A model generated the notes under the pieces. It saw nothing but the letters and a program-made list of their open reading frames with translations. It was not told the DNA's origin and did not search any database. Below, one piece after another: positions 44,005 through 53,113 of a DNA stretch of 64,000 nucleotides (the first letter of the stretch is position 1; the number at the start of each line of letters is the position of its first letter). This stretch comes from Enhydrobacter aerosaccus (lineage in GTDB: Bacteria > Pseudomonadota > Alphaproteobacteria > Reyranellales > Reyranellaceae). Where the stretch lies: the NCBI GenBank assembly GCA_903832005.1, contig CAIKZO010000016.1, positions 1-64,000 on the forward strand, read 5' to 3'. A program made the translations under genes and the position numbers.

Positions 44005-45528
44005 ATGGCTAACGAAGAACTGCTCGCGCTCTCGTCCGTGGAGATGCGCCGGCGCATCGGCAGCAAGGAAATCTCGCCCGTCGAACTGCTCGAGGCGAGC
44101 CTGCAGCGCATCAAGAAGATCAATCCCGCCGTGAATGCCGTGACCGCGATGTGCGTCGACCGCGCCCGCAAGGAAGCCAAGGCCGCCGAGACCGCCGTCC
44201 GGCGCGGTGAGGACCTGCCGCTGCTGCACGGCCTGCCGACCGGCATCAAGGACCTCGAGGAGACCAAGGGCCTGCTCACCACCTACGGCTCGCCGCTCTA
44301 TCGTGACTTCGTGCCGGCCTACGACAACGTCATGGTCGGACGCGTGCGCGCCGCCGGGGCCATCGTCGTCGGCAAGACCAACGTGCCAGAGTTCGGCGCG
44401 GGCTCGAACAGCCGCAATCCGGTGTGGGGCGCCTCGGGCAATCCGTTCAATCCGATGCTGAACCCCGGCGGTTCCTCGGGCGGCTCGGCCGTCGCGCTGG
44501 CGACCGACATGCTGCCGGTCTGCACCGGCTCCGACACCGGCGGCAGCTTGCGCAACCCCGCCTCGTTCTGCGGCGTCGTCGGCTTCCGCCCCTCGCCCGG
44601 CATGGTCGCCGTCGAGCGCCGCGCCATGGGCTGGACGCCTATTTCGGTGCTGGGGCCGATGGGCCGCAACGTGGCCGACGTCTGCCTGCTCTACGCCACG
44701 CAGATCGGCCAGCACGACACCGATCCGCTCTCCTTCCCGCTCGATCCGATGGCCTTTGCCGAACCGTGGCCGGTCGATCTCGGCAGCCTTCGGGTCGCCT
44801 ATACCGAAGACTACGGCGGCGCGCCCGTCGAGAAGGGCATCCGCCAGGCCTTCCGCGAGAAGATCAAGGCGATGAAGCATCTGTTCCGCCGCCTCGACAA
44901 GGTCGAGGTCGATTACGGCGGCGCCGATCGCTGCTTCGACATCATCCGCGCCGTGAGCTTCCTGTCGCGCTATCAGGAGCTCTACACCAAGCAGAAGCAC
45001 CTGCTCGGCCCGAACATCGTCGCCAACTACGAGCTGGGCGCCAAGCTCACCTTGGCCGACTTCGCCTGGGCCCATGCGGAGCAGACGCGAATCTTCCGCA
45101 AATTCCAGGAGATCTACAAGGACTACGACATCGTCATCGGCCCGACGGTCGGCGTCACGCCGTTCCCCTGGAAGCAGCTCTACCTCGACACGATCGACGG
45201 CAAGAAGCTCAACAACTACTACCACTGGATGGCGACCAAGTACTTCATCACGCTGACCAGCAATCCTGCGGTCTCACTGCCGGTCGGCCTCGACCACAAC
45301 AAGATGCCGTTCGGCCTGCAGGTCGTCGGCCGCTTCCGCGGCGATGGCGAAGTGCTGGGCGCGGCGCATGCGATGGAGCAGGCGTTCAAGTCGATCCCGG
45401 GACTGGCGCGGCCTTTGCCTAACCTGAAGAAGCTCGCCAAGCCCACGCCGGCGCTGAAGTCGATCGTGACCCATCCGCCCAAGCTCAACGCCAAGATCGC
45501 GCGCGGCCCTGCACCGGGCGCGCTCTAG
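44005..45528 (+). CDS. amidase signature family enzyme
   Basis: A 507-residue amidase of the GatA/acylamidase signature family. The Ser-cisSer-Lys triad is visible: Lys82 in PTGIKDLEET, the cis-Ser at 157-158 in GGSSGGS, and the nucleophile Ser181 in GSDTGGSLRNPA. FGLQVVGRFRGDGEVLGAA near the end is also typical. AAGAGGAAGAAG precedes the ATG. It lies 22 bases after the deaminase-like gene, and the pair probably opens a heterocycle and then hydrolyses the resulting amide. The exact substrate is unknown. Confidence 0.92.
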   Translation: MANEELLALSSVEMRRRIGSKEISPVELLEASLQRIKKINPAVNAVTAMCVDRARKEAKAAETAVRRGEDLPLLHGLPTGIKDLEETKGLLTTYGSPLYRDFVPAYDNVMVGRVRAAGAIVVGKTNVPEFGAGSNSRNPVWGASGNPFNPMLNPGGSSGGSAVALATDMLPVCTGSDTGGSLRNPASFCGVVGFRPSPGMVAVERRAMGWTPISVLGPMGRNVADVCLLYATQIGQHDTDPLSFPLDPMAFAEPWPVDLGSLRVAYTEDYGGAPVEKGIRQAFREKIKAMKHLFRRLDKVEVDYGGADRCFDIIRAVSFLSRYQELYTKQKHLLGPNIVANYELGAKLTLADFAWAHAEQTRIFRKFQEIYKDYDIVIGPTVGVTPFPWKQLYLDTIDGKKLNNYYHWMATKYFITLTSNPAVSLPVGLDHNKMPFGLQVVGRFRGDGEVLGAAHAMEQAFKSIPGLARPLPNLKKLAKPTPALKSIVTHPPKLNAKIARGPAPGAL

Positions 45529-45538
45529 AAAGATCCCG

Positions 45539-46219
45539 ATGGTTCCGAACAACTTCCCCGAAGACATCTTCACCGAGCCGGACAATGTCGATCCCGACAC
45601 CTTGGCGAACCTCGGGCCGCTGCGCCGCCTCGCCGGCGTCTGGCAGAGCAGCAAGGGCGTCGACGTCAATCCCAAGGCCGACGGGCCCGAACGGCGCGAG
45701 TACATCGAGCGGATCGACATGCAGCCGATCGATGCGCAGGCCAACGGACCGCAGCTCTTCTACGGGCTGCGCTATCACGTTCACATCCTCGCGAGCGACG
45801 AGGATGCCACCTTCCACGACCAGGTCGGTTACTGGCTGTGGGAGCCCGCGACCGGCCTCGTGCTGCAGACGCTCACCATCCCGCGCGGCCAGGTGGCGAT
45901 CGCCTCGGGCCACGCCAAGCCCGACGACAACAGCCTGGTGGTGACCGCCACGCGCGGCCAGACCGAGTACGGCATCTGCTCGACCGCCTTCCTGGAATAC
46001 GCCTTCCGCACCGACTCCTATCGCCTCGAAATCACCTTCAACGACGACGGCAGCTGGAGCTACGTCTCCGACACGATGCTGATGGTGCACGGCCGGCCCG
46101 AGCCCTTCCAGCATCGCGACCAGAACCGGCTGGTGAAGATCGAGGAGCCCAAGCCCAATCCGCTGTTCCAGCTGCAGGAAAGCGGCGGGCTGCGTATCGG
46201 CAGTTTGCGCAAGGAGTAA
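45539..46219 (+). CDS. heme-binding beta-barrel (nitrobindin-like) protein
   Basis: A 226-residue soluble protein that looks like a ten-strand beta barrel of the nitrobindin / FABP-like group. GPLRRLAGVWQSSKGVD near residue 30 corresponds to the GxWxGxG-type family start. It continues with FYGLRYHVHI, VGYWLWEPATGLVLQTLTIP and VTATRGQTEYGI. A haem-coordinating His is not evident at the end. It follows the amidase by 10 bases and closes that operon. The role is uncertain; ligand or radical scavenging is a guess. Confidence 0.65.
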   Translation: MVPNNFPEDIFTEPDNVDPDTLANLGPLRRLAGVWQSSKGVDVNPKADGPERREYIERIDMQPIDAQANGPQLFYGLRYHVHILASDEDATFHDQVGYWLWEPATGLVLQTLTIPRGQVAIASGHAKPDDNSLVVTATRGQTEYGICSTAFLEYAFRTDSYRLEITFNDDGSWSYVSDTMLMVHGRPEPFQHRDQNRLVKIEEPKPNPLFQLQESGGLRIGSLRKE

Positions 46220-46266
46220 CGAAAAGAGGCGAGCGGATGCCGAAGTGCCAAACTCGCATCATCCCA

Positions 46267-46375
46267 CCTCACCCTGAGGAGGCCGCGCTTTAGCGGCCGT
46301 CTCGAAGGGTGGGAACGAGCACCTTGTCTGTAGCCCACCCTTCGAGACGGCCCTACGGGCCTCCTCAGGGTGAGG
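46267..46375. repeat. long intergenic inverted repeat
   Basis: Two arms of about 42-47 bases face each other across a 20-base centre. The left arm begins CCTCACCCTGAGGAGGCCG, and the right arm ends CCTCCTCAGGGTGAGG. Each arm also contains a smaller GGCC-type palindrome. It is a scattered alphaproteobacterial intergenic repeat and shares CACCCTGAG and TCGAAGGG with the repeat in the sox operon. Confidence 0.8.
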
Positions 46376-46453
46376 TAATTGCGTGAAGTGGAAGGCGCTT
46401 TAATGGCACGCCCCGTGCAACGGGGACCCCGCTCGCACTGAGGGAGGGGTCCC

Positions 46454-47968
46454 ATGAAACGCTTCGCGCTTTCGATTGCCTTTTGCCTGATCGCCGGCAC
46501 GGCCGCGGCCCAAATTCAATCCCAGACGCAGCTACGGATCGGCCTCGGCGACGATCCCGACACGCTCGATCCCTCTTTGTCGCGCAGCTACACCACGCGC
46601 ATCGTGCTGGCCTCGATGTGCGACAAGCTGTTCGATATCGACGAGAAACTCAACATCGTGCCGCAGCTAGCGCTCGGTCAGGAGACCTCAGCCGACGGCA
46701 AGACGGTCACGATCAAGCTGCGTCCAGGTGTGAAATTCCACGACGGCGAGCCGTTCGACGCGGAGGCCGCAAAATACAGCCTCGACCGCCACCTCTTCAT
46801 GAAGACCTCGTTCCGCCGGCCCGAGATCGGCTCGATCGAGAAAGTCGAAGTCGTCGATCCGCTCACCATCAAGCTCCTGCTCAAGGAGCCCTTCTCGCCC
46901 CTGCTGGCCCAGCTCACCGACCGCGCTGGAATGATGCTGGCGCCCAAGGCCACGGAAGCCGCCGGCGACAAGTTCGGTCTCCACCCGGTGTGCGCCGGTC
47001 CTTACAAATTCATCGAGAGAATCCAGCAGGACCGCATCGTGGTCGAGAAGTTTGCCGACTACTGGAACAAGGACCAGGTCTTCATCGACAAGATCACCTA
47101 TCTCCCGATCGTCGATTCGACCGTGCGGCTGGCCAACCTGAAGTCGGGCAGTCTCGACTTGATGGAGCGTGTGCTGGCCACCGACATCAAGTCGGTGCGC
47201 GACACGCCCAAGCTCAAGCTCACCAAGGCGGTGTCGCTCGGCTGGTTCGGCCTGATGATCAACACGGCGAACGGCCCGGCTTCCGACAATCCGTTGGCCA
47301 AGGACCCGAGGGTCCGCAAGGCCTTCAACCTCGCGATCGACCGCGAGACGGTCAACCAGGTGGTGTTCAACGGCGAATTCGTGCCGGCCAACCAGTTCGT
47401 CAATCCGCAGTCGCCCTACTATCAGGCGCAGTTCCCCGTGCCGAAGCGCGACATCGCCCAGGCCCAGGCGCTGATGAAGGAAGCCGGCGTGAAGACGCCG
47501 CTCGCGCTCGACTTCATGGTGAGCAATACGCCCGAGACGCGCGCCGTGGCTGAAGTCGTGCAGTCGATGGTCGCGGAGGCAGGCTTCGACCTGAAGATCC
47601 GCGTCACCGAAGTGGCGACCGCGCTGAAGGAGGGCGAGGACGGCAAGTTCCAGCTCTACGAGAACAACTGGAGCGGCCGCATCGATCCCGATGGCAACTC
47701 GGTGATCTACCAGACCTGCGGCGCGCCGCAGAACATGGGGCACTATTGCGACAAGGACATCGACGCCTGGCACAAGGAAGCGCGCGCCGCGACCGATCCC
47801 GCCGCGCGCAAGGCGATCTACGAGAATATCACCCAGCGCTTCCTCGAGAACGGCTGGATCCTGTACATCTACCACCCGCAGATCTTGATCGCCTACACCG
47901 ACCGGCTCGAAGGGTTCAAGCCGATGCCGGATGGGCTGGTGCGGGTGGTGGGGTTGAAGCTGAAGTAG
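46454..47968 (+). CDS. ABC transporter substrate-binding protein, family 5 (peptide/nickel type)
   Basis: A 504-residue periplasmic binding protein of the oligopeptide/dipeptide (SBP_bac_5) family. A Sec signal peptide (MKRFALSIAFCLIAGTAAA) precedes IGLGDDPDTLDPS. The signature VTIKLRPGVKFHDGEPFDAEAAKYS and the later DPRVRKAFNLAIDRE are conserved. No permease or ATPase genes follow, so its transporter must be encoded elsewhere. A strong GGGAGGGG lies before the ATG. Ligand unknown; peptides, glutathione and opines are typical. Confidence 0.92.
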   Translation: MKRFALSIAFCLIAGTAAAQIQSQTQLRIGLGDDPDTLDPSLSRSYTTRIVLASMCDKLFDIDEKLNIVPQLALGQETSADGKTVTIKLRPGVKFHDGEPFDAEAAKYSLDRHLFMKTSFRRPEIGSIEKVEVVDPLTIKLLLKEPFSPLLAQLTDRAGMMLAPKATEAAGDKFGLHPVCAGPYKFIERIQQDRIVVEKFADYWNKDQVFIDKITYLPIVDSTVRLANLKSGSLDLMERVLATDIKSVRDTPKLKLTKAVSLGWFGLMINTANGPASDNPLAKDPRVRKAFNLAIDRETVNQVVFNGEFVPANQFVNPQSPYYQAQFPVPKRDIAQAQALMKEAGVKTPLALDFMVSNTPETRAVAEVVQSMVAEAGFDLKIRVTEVATALKEGEDGKFQLYENNWSGRIDPDGNSVIYQTCGAPQNMGHYCDKDIDAWHKEARAATDPAARKAIYENITQRFLENGWILYIYHPQILIAYTDRLEGFKPMPDGLVRVVGLKLK

Positions 47969-47981
47969 ACGGCCGACGCTC

Positions 47982-48368
47982 TCAGGTTTCCGCCGCTGGG
48001 GCGGCATTCAACAGTTGCGAAACGGCGGTCACGATCTGGGCCGGCGCATAGGGCTTCATGATCTGGATGCTGTTGGGCACACCCATCGATTCCCACTCGT
48101 GGAGCGTGCTCGTGGCATAGATCACGGGAAGGTCCGGTACGATTTCACGGGCATGCCGCGCCACATCCCATCCCGTGAGCTTCGATTTCAGGTTCACATC
48201 CGTGATGAGCGCGCGGAAATGGAAGTCCTTCGCGTCGAGCATCTTGATCGCCGCGTCGGCCGTCGTCGCCTGCCTGACCGCGTATCCGGCATCGACCAAT
48301 GTCGCCTCGAGCACGTCTTAGATGGCCGCGTCGTCCTCGACGACCAGGATCAGGATTTCCGGCTTCAT
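47982..48368 (-). pseudogene. response-regulator receiver domain with an in-frame stop
   Basis: The frame starting at the ATG at 48368 reads MKPEILILVVEDDAAI and then meets TAA at 48318-48320. It continues without another stop as DVLEATLVDAGYAV and the rest of a receiver domain. The acidic pair lies before the stop. The phospho-acceptor Asp in LITDVNL, the switch Thr/Ser in YATSTL and the Lys in IMKPYAP all lie after it. Intact it would be a 128-residue single-domain receiver. The GTG just after the stop could restart translation but would omit strand 1 and the acidic pair. Either a real nonsense mutation or a base error. Confidence 0.75.
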
Positions 48369-48630
48369 TGGAAGGTGGCTCTCCCCTGGGTGGGAGCCGT
48401 CGGACGACAGCTCCGTCTCGCGCGAGACGAGGTTCCTAACCCCGACCCATGGAACTTAGTTGCGTACGGTGGCAAACAAAATGCAGAGAGAAGGATTTCG
48501 AAGGGCGAGTGTGGCCCAAATGCCTCGGCACCAGCCCGGCCGGGCGCGCAAGGGCTTTGCTTCGTGCAATTTACCGGGGCTTTTCCTTAGGAGAGCGACA
48601 CTTGCGCACAATGGGCCAAGACCGGGGTCG

Positions 48631-49050
48631 TTAGAGCGCCTTTTCGAAAATGATCTCGCCGTCCGCGTCCCGGCGACCGGTGTCCGTCCAGCTGTCGGCC
48701 CGATAGAAGCGCTCCGCACGCGTCCCAGCGCCAGTGTTCAATGTGGCAGTCGTGAATCCAGCGCGCTTCAAGTCACTACAGGCCAGGGGCAACAGCGCTC
48801 GCGCGATCCCACGCCCTTCATAGTCAGGGTGCACGAAGAGGCCGAAGATCGTCCCGTCACGGGGATCGGCAACGGCGAAGCCCTGCACGGCGCCGTCTTC
48901 CTCCCAGACCCAGAATGTCCCGTTGTCGTAGATCCAACGCGCCGTATCACCGACCTTGGCCACGCTGCCCGGCTCCAGCTTGTTCTCACGGACGGCGTTG
49001 CGCACCTCGGAGATGCGGGGGCGGTCAGCGGTCGTCGCTTTGCGGATCAT
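48631..49050 (-). CDS. GNAT family N-acetyltransferase
   Basis: A 139-residue GNAT acetyltransferase. It begins MIRKATTADRPRISEVRN, has the coenzyme A loop FVHPDYEGRGIARALL at about residues 72-87, and ends with NTGAGTRAERFYRADSW, in which the Tyr in FYRA is the usual general acid. Substrate unknown. It stands alone. The roughly 260 bases between it and the broken response regulator (48369-48630) hold nothing that I can identify. Confidence 0.85.
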   Translation of the reverse strand: MIRKATTADRPRISEVRNAVRENKLEPGSVAKVGDTARWIYDNGTFWVWEEDGAVQGFAVADPRDGTIFGLFVHPDYEGRGIARALLPLACSDLKRAGFTTATLNTGAGTRAERFYRADSWTDTGRRDADGEIIFEKAL

Positions 49051-49083
49051 CGTGGCTCGATGGTTGTCTGCTTTGAGACGGGC

Positions 49084-49257
49084 TCAGGCACGGCTCAAGA
49101 AGGCGGAGAACATGAATAGCACCGCGATCAGGACGAATGTGACCGATGCAGCAACCGCCAAGATAGCAAATCTCTGTCCCTTGAGTGCCCGATGTTCGGC
49201 CACGATTGCCTGCGTTGCGCCGGTCACGATCCCGGCCAGTCCGGTCATCCTGCGCAT
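49084..49257 (-). CDS. possible small membrane protein
   Basis: A possible 57-residue protein, MRRMTGLAGIVTGATQ onward, with one strong hydrophobic helix (FAILAVAASVTFVLIAVLFM) near the C-terminus. The ribosome site is poor. ATGs at 49302 and 49248 are other options, so the start is uncertain. It lies 33 bases upstream of the acetyltransferase on the same strand. The rest of the 455-base interval 49051-49505 shows no other gene. Confidence 0.35.
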   Translation of the reverse strand: MRRMTGLAGIVTGATQAIVAEHRALKGQRFAILAVAASVTFVLIAVLFMFSAFLSRA

Positions 49258-49505
49258 TGCTCGCGCCCCCGTTTGATACCCGCGCAGCCTAGCGTGGGCC
49301 ATCTCAGTTGGACAACCGCGCACCCACGAGCACTCGCACACGCCGTGTCTATTTTATCCGGATGCGCCTGGTCCAACGCTCGACTCAGCCGACCATCAGG
49401 CATCCGTTTCAAGCCCATCAACGATATCGCTCAGTAACGACCATAAGTCTGGGTTCTCGACCACGCACTTATATTGACCCTCGACGCCAACCATAGGAGC
49501 TTCAC

Positions 49506-49999
49506 ATGTCAGACGATTCCACCCGCGGTGACGACGGCCGCTTCGTCAAAGGCAATCCCGGCGGTCCCGGACGACCGCGGGCAAGCAGTTGCAGGTGATG
49601 ATGGAGAAGGCGCTGGACGGCGATGTGCGCGCGGGCGAGTTGCTGCTGTCGCGCATCTGGCCGGCGCGGCGCGGGCGCCCGGTCGAGATCGAGTCGACGC
49701 CGATCAAGGCCATGGCCGACTACGTGTCGGCGCGGCCGACGTCGAACGCGGTGATGCGGGGCGAGATGACGCCGCACGAAGGCCGCGCCGTCTCCTCGAT
49801 GCTCGAGTTTCAGGTCAAGGCCATCGACATGGCCTGGATCACACGAGAGATCGAGGAGCTGAAGGAGCGATTCGCCGAGAAGAAGCACGCCGAGAAGAAA
49901 GGCGGCGAACGCGGATGGGGCATATACCAACCGTATTCGACCGACAGGAGCACCGCTTTCGACCGTTTCTCCGGTGGATCGGATGACGAAAAGCCCTGA
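49506..49999 (+). pseudogene. DUF5681-like gene broken by a frameshift
   Basis: The ATG at 49506 follows TAGGAGC and encodes MSDDSTRGDDGRFVKGNPGG, the Gly/Pro-rich start of DUF5681 proteins, but this frame stops about 20 bases after GRPRA. The continuation is in the frame one base back: GKQLQVMMEKALDGDVRAGE and onward to a stop at 49999. One base appears to be missing in the G-rich run near 49575-49583. Joined, it is about 164 residues with a helical middle and charged tail. DUF5681 is often phage-associated. An assembly error in the homopolymer is possible. Confidence 0.65.
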
Positions 50000-50208
50000 G
50001 TTTACGGCATCGGGACCGTTTAGCCGTTTCGGGCACCGTATAAAAACGGCGAAAACGGGGGCCGGAGCTCGCCTTTGCCCGTGCGCTCACGAGGACGTGT
50101 TGCGCGCTGCTGATTCCGCCGCAATTCGGACTCCGGCCGCCATGATCCGTTGCGTATCGCCTGCAGTGGGAAGGACCCGAGACAAGGGCTCCCCCAAGGA
50201 GGCATCAG

Positions 50209-50637
50209 ATGCGTGCATTCAAACTTCTGGCGATGGCCGGCCTCGCGATGTCGACGGCGGCCTGTGTCGAGACGGTCGACAGCAACTATGGCTACGGCAA
50301 CGGCTACTACGCGCCGAACCAGGCCTATGGTCAGTCGGCCTACTATGGCCAGCCGGCCTATGCGCCCACCTACGCGCCGACGTATTACGCGCCGACGCAG
50401 GTCGTGACGCAGACGCGCTACGTGCCGGTCCCGGTGGCCGTGCCGCAGCACACGTTCGCGCCGCAGGACAACCGGTCGAACGACCGTCGCGGCGAGGACC
50501 GTCACGATCACCCGCAGGCGAGCAATACGCCCGCCCCGCATCCGCAGCAGCCGGCTGGCAACAACCAGCAGCATCGCGGCGGGAACGACAGCAACACCGA
50601 CCGCGACCACGACGGCCGGCCGGATCGCCGCAGCTAG
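50209..50637 (+). CDS. putative small lipoprotein, Tyr/Pro/Asn-rich
   Basis: A 142-residue exported protein of no family I know. The signal peptide ends at a plausible lipobox, STAAC, with Cys19 as the lipidation site, though the -3 residue is Thr rather than Leu. Residues 26-65 are a low-complexity Tyr/Ala/Pro/Gln region with repeated YAPT and YYGQ-like units. The tail (85-142) is disordered and rich in Asn, Asp, His and Arg. CAAGGAGG precedes the ATG. Its stop overlaps the convergent CoA transferase by four bases. Confidence 0.65.
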   Translation: MRAFKLLAMAGLAMSTAACVETVDSNYGYGNGYYAPNQAYGQSAYYGQPAYAPTYAPTYYAPTQVVTQTRYVPVPVAVPQHTFAPQDNRSNDRRGEDRHDHPQASNTPAPHPQQPAGNNQQHRGGNDSNTDRDHDGRPDRRS

Positions 50638-51776
50638 GCTTTCGGCTTCTTCTTCCTGAGTTCCGCGTCGTGCTGACCCAGGGTCGGCGCGGCGCGGCGC
50701 AGGCTGCCGGGGGTGGCGGACATCTTGATCGGCACGCCCAAGGTCTTGCGCTTGCCGGCCTTGGCGTGCTCGACCTCGCCCACCATGCCGCGCGCCAGGA
50801 TCTGCGGATCGGTGAAGACCTCGTCGTGATAGAGCACGGCGCCGGCCGGGATACCCTCGGCCTCGAGCGCCGTCATCCACTCGTCGGTCGTGCGCTTGAT
50901 GATCTCGGCCTGCAGGATGGCGACGATCGTGTCGTTGTTCTTGACGCGCAAGGCGTTGGCCTTGAAGCGCGGATCGTCGACCAGCTCGGGCTTGCCCACG
51001 AGGGCGCAGAATTTCACGAAGAAATTCTGCTGCGCCCCGCCGATCGTGATCCAGCCGTCCTTCGTCTGGAACACCTGGTACGGCGAGGAACCGCGATGGG
51101 CCTGGCCGAGCTTCTCCGGCCGCTGGCCGTTGGCGAAATAGTTGGCGGCCTCGAACACGCCCAGCGACACCGTGGCCTCGAGCAGCGAGGTCTCGACCCA
51201 CTGGCCTTCGCCCGTCGCGTTGCGCGCCTGCAGCGCCGCCAGCACGCCGATCGTGAGATAGAGGCCCGCGCCGACGTCGGAGATCGACAGCGGCACGCGA
51301 TGCGGCGGCCCGTCCTTGGGGCCAGTCACCGACATCAGGCCGGACATGGCCTGGATCATGAGATCGAAGCCGCCGCGCTTGGCATAAGGGCCGGTCTGGC
51401 CGAAGCCGGAGACGGAGCCCAGCACCAGCCGCTTGTTGCGCGCGTGCAGCGCCATCCAGCCGATGCCCAGGCGATCGATCACGCCGGGGCGGAAATTCTC
51501 CAGCACCACGTCGGCGCCGTCGACCAGATCCCAGAAGACGGCGAGATCGTCGGGGTTCTTGAGGTCGAGCTTGAGGCCGCGCTTGTTGCGGTTCCAGGTC
51601 ATGAAGGGCGCCGATTCGCCCTCGATGAAGGGCGGCGCGCCGCGCATCGAATCGCCCTGGGGGCTTTCGATCTTGATCACGTCGGCGCCGAGGTCGCCCA
51701 GCTGCATGCCGCAGAAGGGGCCGGAGAGATGCGTGGTGAGGTCGAGGACGACCAGCCCGTCGAGAGCGCCCGCCAT
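50634..51776 (-). CDS. CaiB/BaiF family (class III) CoA transferase
   Basis: A 380-residue class III CoA transferase, which moves CoA between carboxylic acids through a covalent Asp-acyl anhydride. The start LDGLVVLDLTTHLSGPFCGM, then ADVIKIESPQGDSMR, then WNRNKRGLKLDLKN, then VLENFRPGV and the catalytic Asp167 in SISDVGAG are all in place. The acid it activates is unknown. It stands three bases from the thioredoxin-fold gene upstream on the same strand, which does not obviously share its pathway. Confidence 0.92.
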   Translation of the reverse strand: MAGALDGLVVLDLTTHLSGPFCGMQLGDLGADVIKIESPQGDSMRGAPPFIEGESAPFMTWNRNKRGLKLDLKNPDDLAVFWDLVDGADVVLENFRPGVIDRLGIGWMALHARNKRLVLGSVSGFGQTGPYAKRGGFDLMIQAMSGLMSVTGPKDGPPHRVPLSISDVGAGLYLTIGVLAALQARNATGEGQWVETSLLEATVSLGVFEAANYFANGQRPEKLGQAHRGSSPYQVFQTKDGWITIGGAQQNFFVKFCALVGKPELVDDPRFKANALRVKNNDTIVAILQAEIIKRTTDEWMTALEAEGIPAGAVLYHDEVFTDPQILARGMVGEVEHAKAGKRKTLGVPIKMSATPGSLRRAAPTLGQHDAELRKKKPKA

Positions 51777-51779
51777 GGA

Positions 51780-52190
51780 TCAGCCGAGCAGGGTGCGGAT
51801 CAGGGAGACGGTGTCTTCCCACTTGTTGACGCCCAGCTCGTTGGACACGACCTTGCCGTCGCGCACCACGATGAAGCGCGGCGTGCCCGACTTCTTCGGC
51901 AACTGGTCGCGGATCGCCTCCAGCTCACCGGTCCAGTAGCGCGCCTGGTAGGCCTCGCGCAGATGGGGGGCGTCCACTTCGATGTACTGGACCTGCTGGA
52001 TGTAGGGCGAGGCGCGCCATTCCTTCTCGTATTCCTTGCGCCACATGGAGCAGTAGGGGCAGTCGAGGCCACCGACATAGATGACCTGGATGCGGCCGGC
52101 CGCCTGGGCGGGCACCGGTACAGATACGAGGGCGGAACTCGACAGGAGCGCTGCCGCCAAACCTGTAAATATGAAGTCACGGCGATTCAT
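51780..52190 (-). CDS. exported thioredoxin-fold protein (CPYC)
   Basis: A 136-residue periplasmic thioredoxin-like protein. A twin-arginine-type signal (MNRRDFIFTGLAAALL) ends near AQAAGR. The active site is CPYC in GGLDCPYCSMW near residue 45, as in DsbC/DsbG and glutaredoxin-like proteins. The cis-Pro is in KSGTPRFIVV, followed by GKVVSNELGV. It probably acts in disulfide exchange or cytochrome maturation. It is divergent from the PrmB-like gene and closely followed by the CoA transferase gene. Confidence 0.85.
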   Translation of the reverse strand: MNRRDFIFTGLAAALLSSSALVSVPVPAQAAGRIQVIYVGGLDCPYCSMWRKEYEKEWRASPYIQQVQYIEVDAPHLREAYQARYWTGELEAIRDQLPKKSGTPRFIVVRDGKVVSNELGVNKWEDTVSLIRTLLG

Positions 52191-52210
52191 GTCGGCTAAT
52201 CTAGGCCCCC

Positions 52211-53101
52211 ATGCCAGCCCCCACCAAATCCTCTGTTGTCACCCTGGGCGATTTCTTCCGTCTCGCGGTGCGGCGCTTCCGCGCTGCCAAGCTGGCCTAC
52301 GGCCACGGCACCACCAACGCCGTCGACGAGGCGGCCTTTCTGGTGCTCGAGGCGCTCCGGCTGCCCATTCACAATCTCGACCCGTGGCTCGACCTCAAGC
52401 CCACGCCGGGCGAGCGGGCGCGGCTGCTCACCCTGATCGAGGCACGCGTGACCTTGCGCATGCCAACACCCTATCTGGTGGGCGCAGCCTACATGCACGG
52501 CGTACGCTTCGTGATCGACCGGCGTGCCCTGATCCCGCGCTCTTTCATCGGCGACATGCTGGCCCAGGGCAGCCTGCCGATCGGCGATCCGTCGAAGGTG
52601 CGGCGCGTGCTCGATCTCTGCACCGGCTCGGGGTGTCTCGCGATCCTGGCGGCGCTGGCGTTCCCGCGCGCGAAGATCGACGCCGTCGACCTGTCGGCCG
52701 GGGCCTTGGCGCTGGCTCGGCGCAACGTCGCGGCCCATCGCCTGGGCGACCGCGTCACGCTCCATCGCGGCGATCTGTGGAAGCCGCTGGTTGGCCAGCG
52801 CTACGACCTGATCCTCACCAACCCGCCCTATGTCGACGCCAAGGGCATGGCGAAGTTGCCGCCGGAATATCGCCACGAGCCGCGGATGGCGCTGGCGGCG
52901 GGCGACGACGGGCTCGACCTCGTCCATCGCATCCTGGCCGATGCGCCGAAGCATCTCACGAAGAACGGCGCTTTGTTGTGCGAGTTGGGCCGCGGCCGGC
53001 GGCCGCTCGAGAAGGCCTATCCGCAACTGCCCTTCCTCTGGCTGGATACCGAACAGAGCCAGGGCGAGGTATTCTGGATCGCGGGCAAAGACCTGCGTTA
53101 A
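52211..53101 (+). CDS. PrmB/HemK-type N5-glutamine methyltransferase
   Basis: A 296-residue SAM-dependent methyltransferase that modifies the GGQ-type glutamine of a protein. The SAM site is VLDLCTGSGCLAIL near residue 135 and the catalytic NPPY motif is in LILTNPPYVDAKGM. PrmB, which acts on ribosomal protein L3, is favoured over HemK by the N-terminus and by the sequence LIPRSFIGDML before the SAM domain. It is followed 13 bases later by the TauD-type gene, so the two may share a transcript. Confidence 0.85.
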   Translation: MPAPTKSSVVTLGDFFRLAVRRFRAAKLAYGHGTTNAVDEAAFLVLEALRLPIHNLDPWLDLKPTPGERARLLTLIEARVTLRMPTPYLVGAAYMHGVRFVIDRRALIPRSFIGDMLAQGSLPIGDPSKVRRVLDLCTGSGCLAILAALAFPRAKIDAVDLSAGALALARRNVAAHRLGDRVTLHRGDLWKPLVGQRYDLILTNPPYVDAKGMAKLPPEYRHEPRMALAAGDDGLDLVHRILADAPKHLTKNGALLCELGRGRRPLEKAYPQLPFLWLDTEQSQGEVFWIAGKDLR

Positions 53102-53113
53102 GGGAGGAATAAA

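Noticed and set aside
42717..44282. Long minus-strand frame opposite the deaminase-like gene
   Set aside because: Antisense shadow; the plus-strand protein has all superfamily motifs and this one has none.
49974..52199. 741-codon open frame on the plus strand
   Set aside because: Runs through the lipoprotein gene out of frame and antisense to the CoA transferase and thioredoxin-fold genes; low-complexity translation with no family features.
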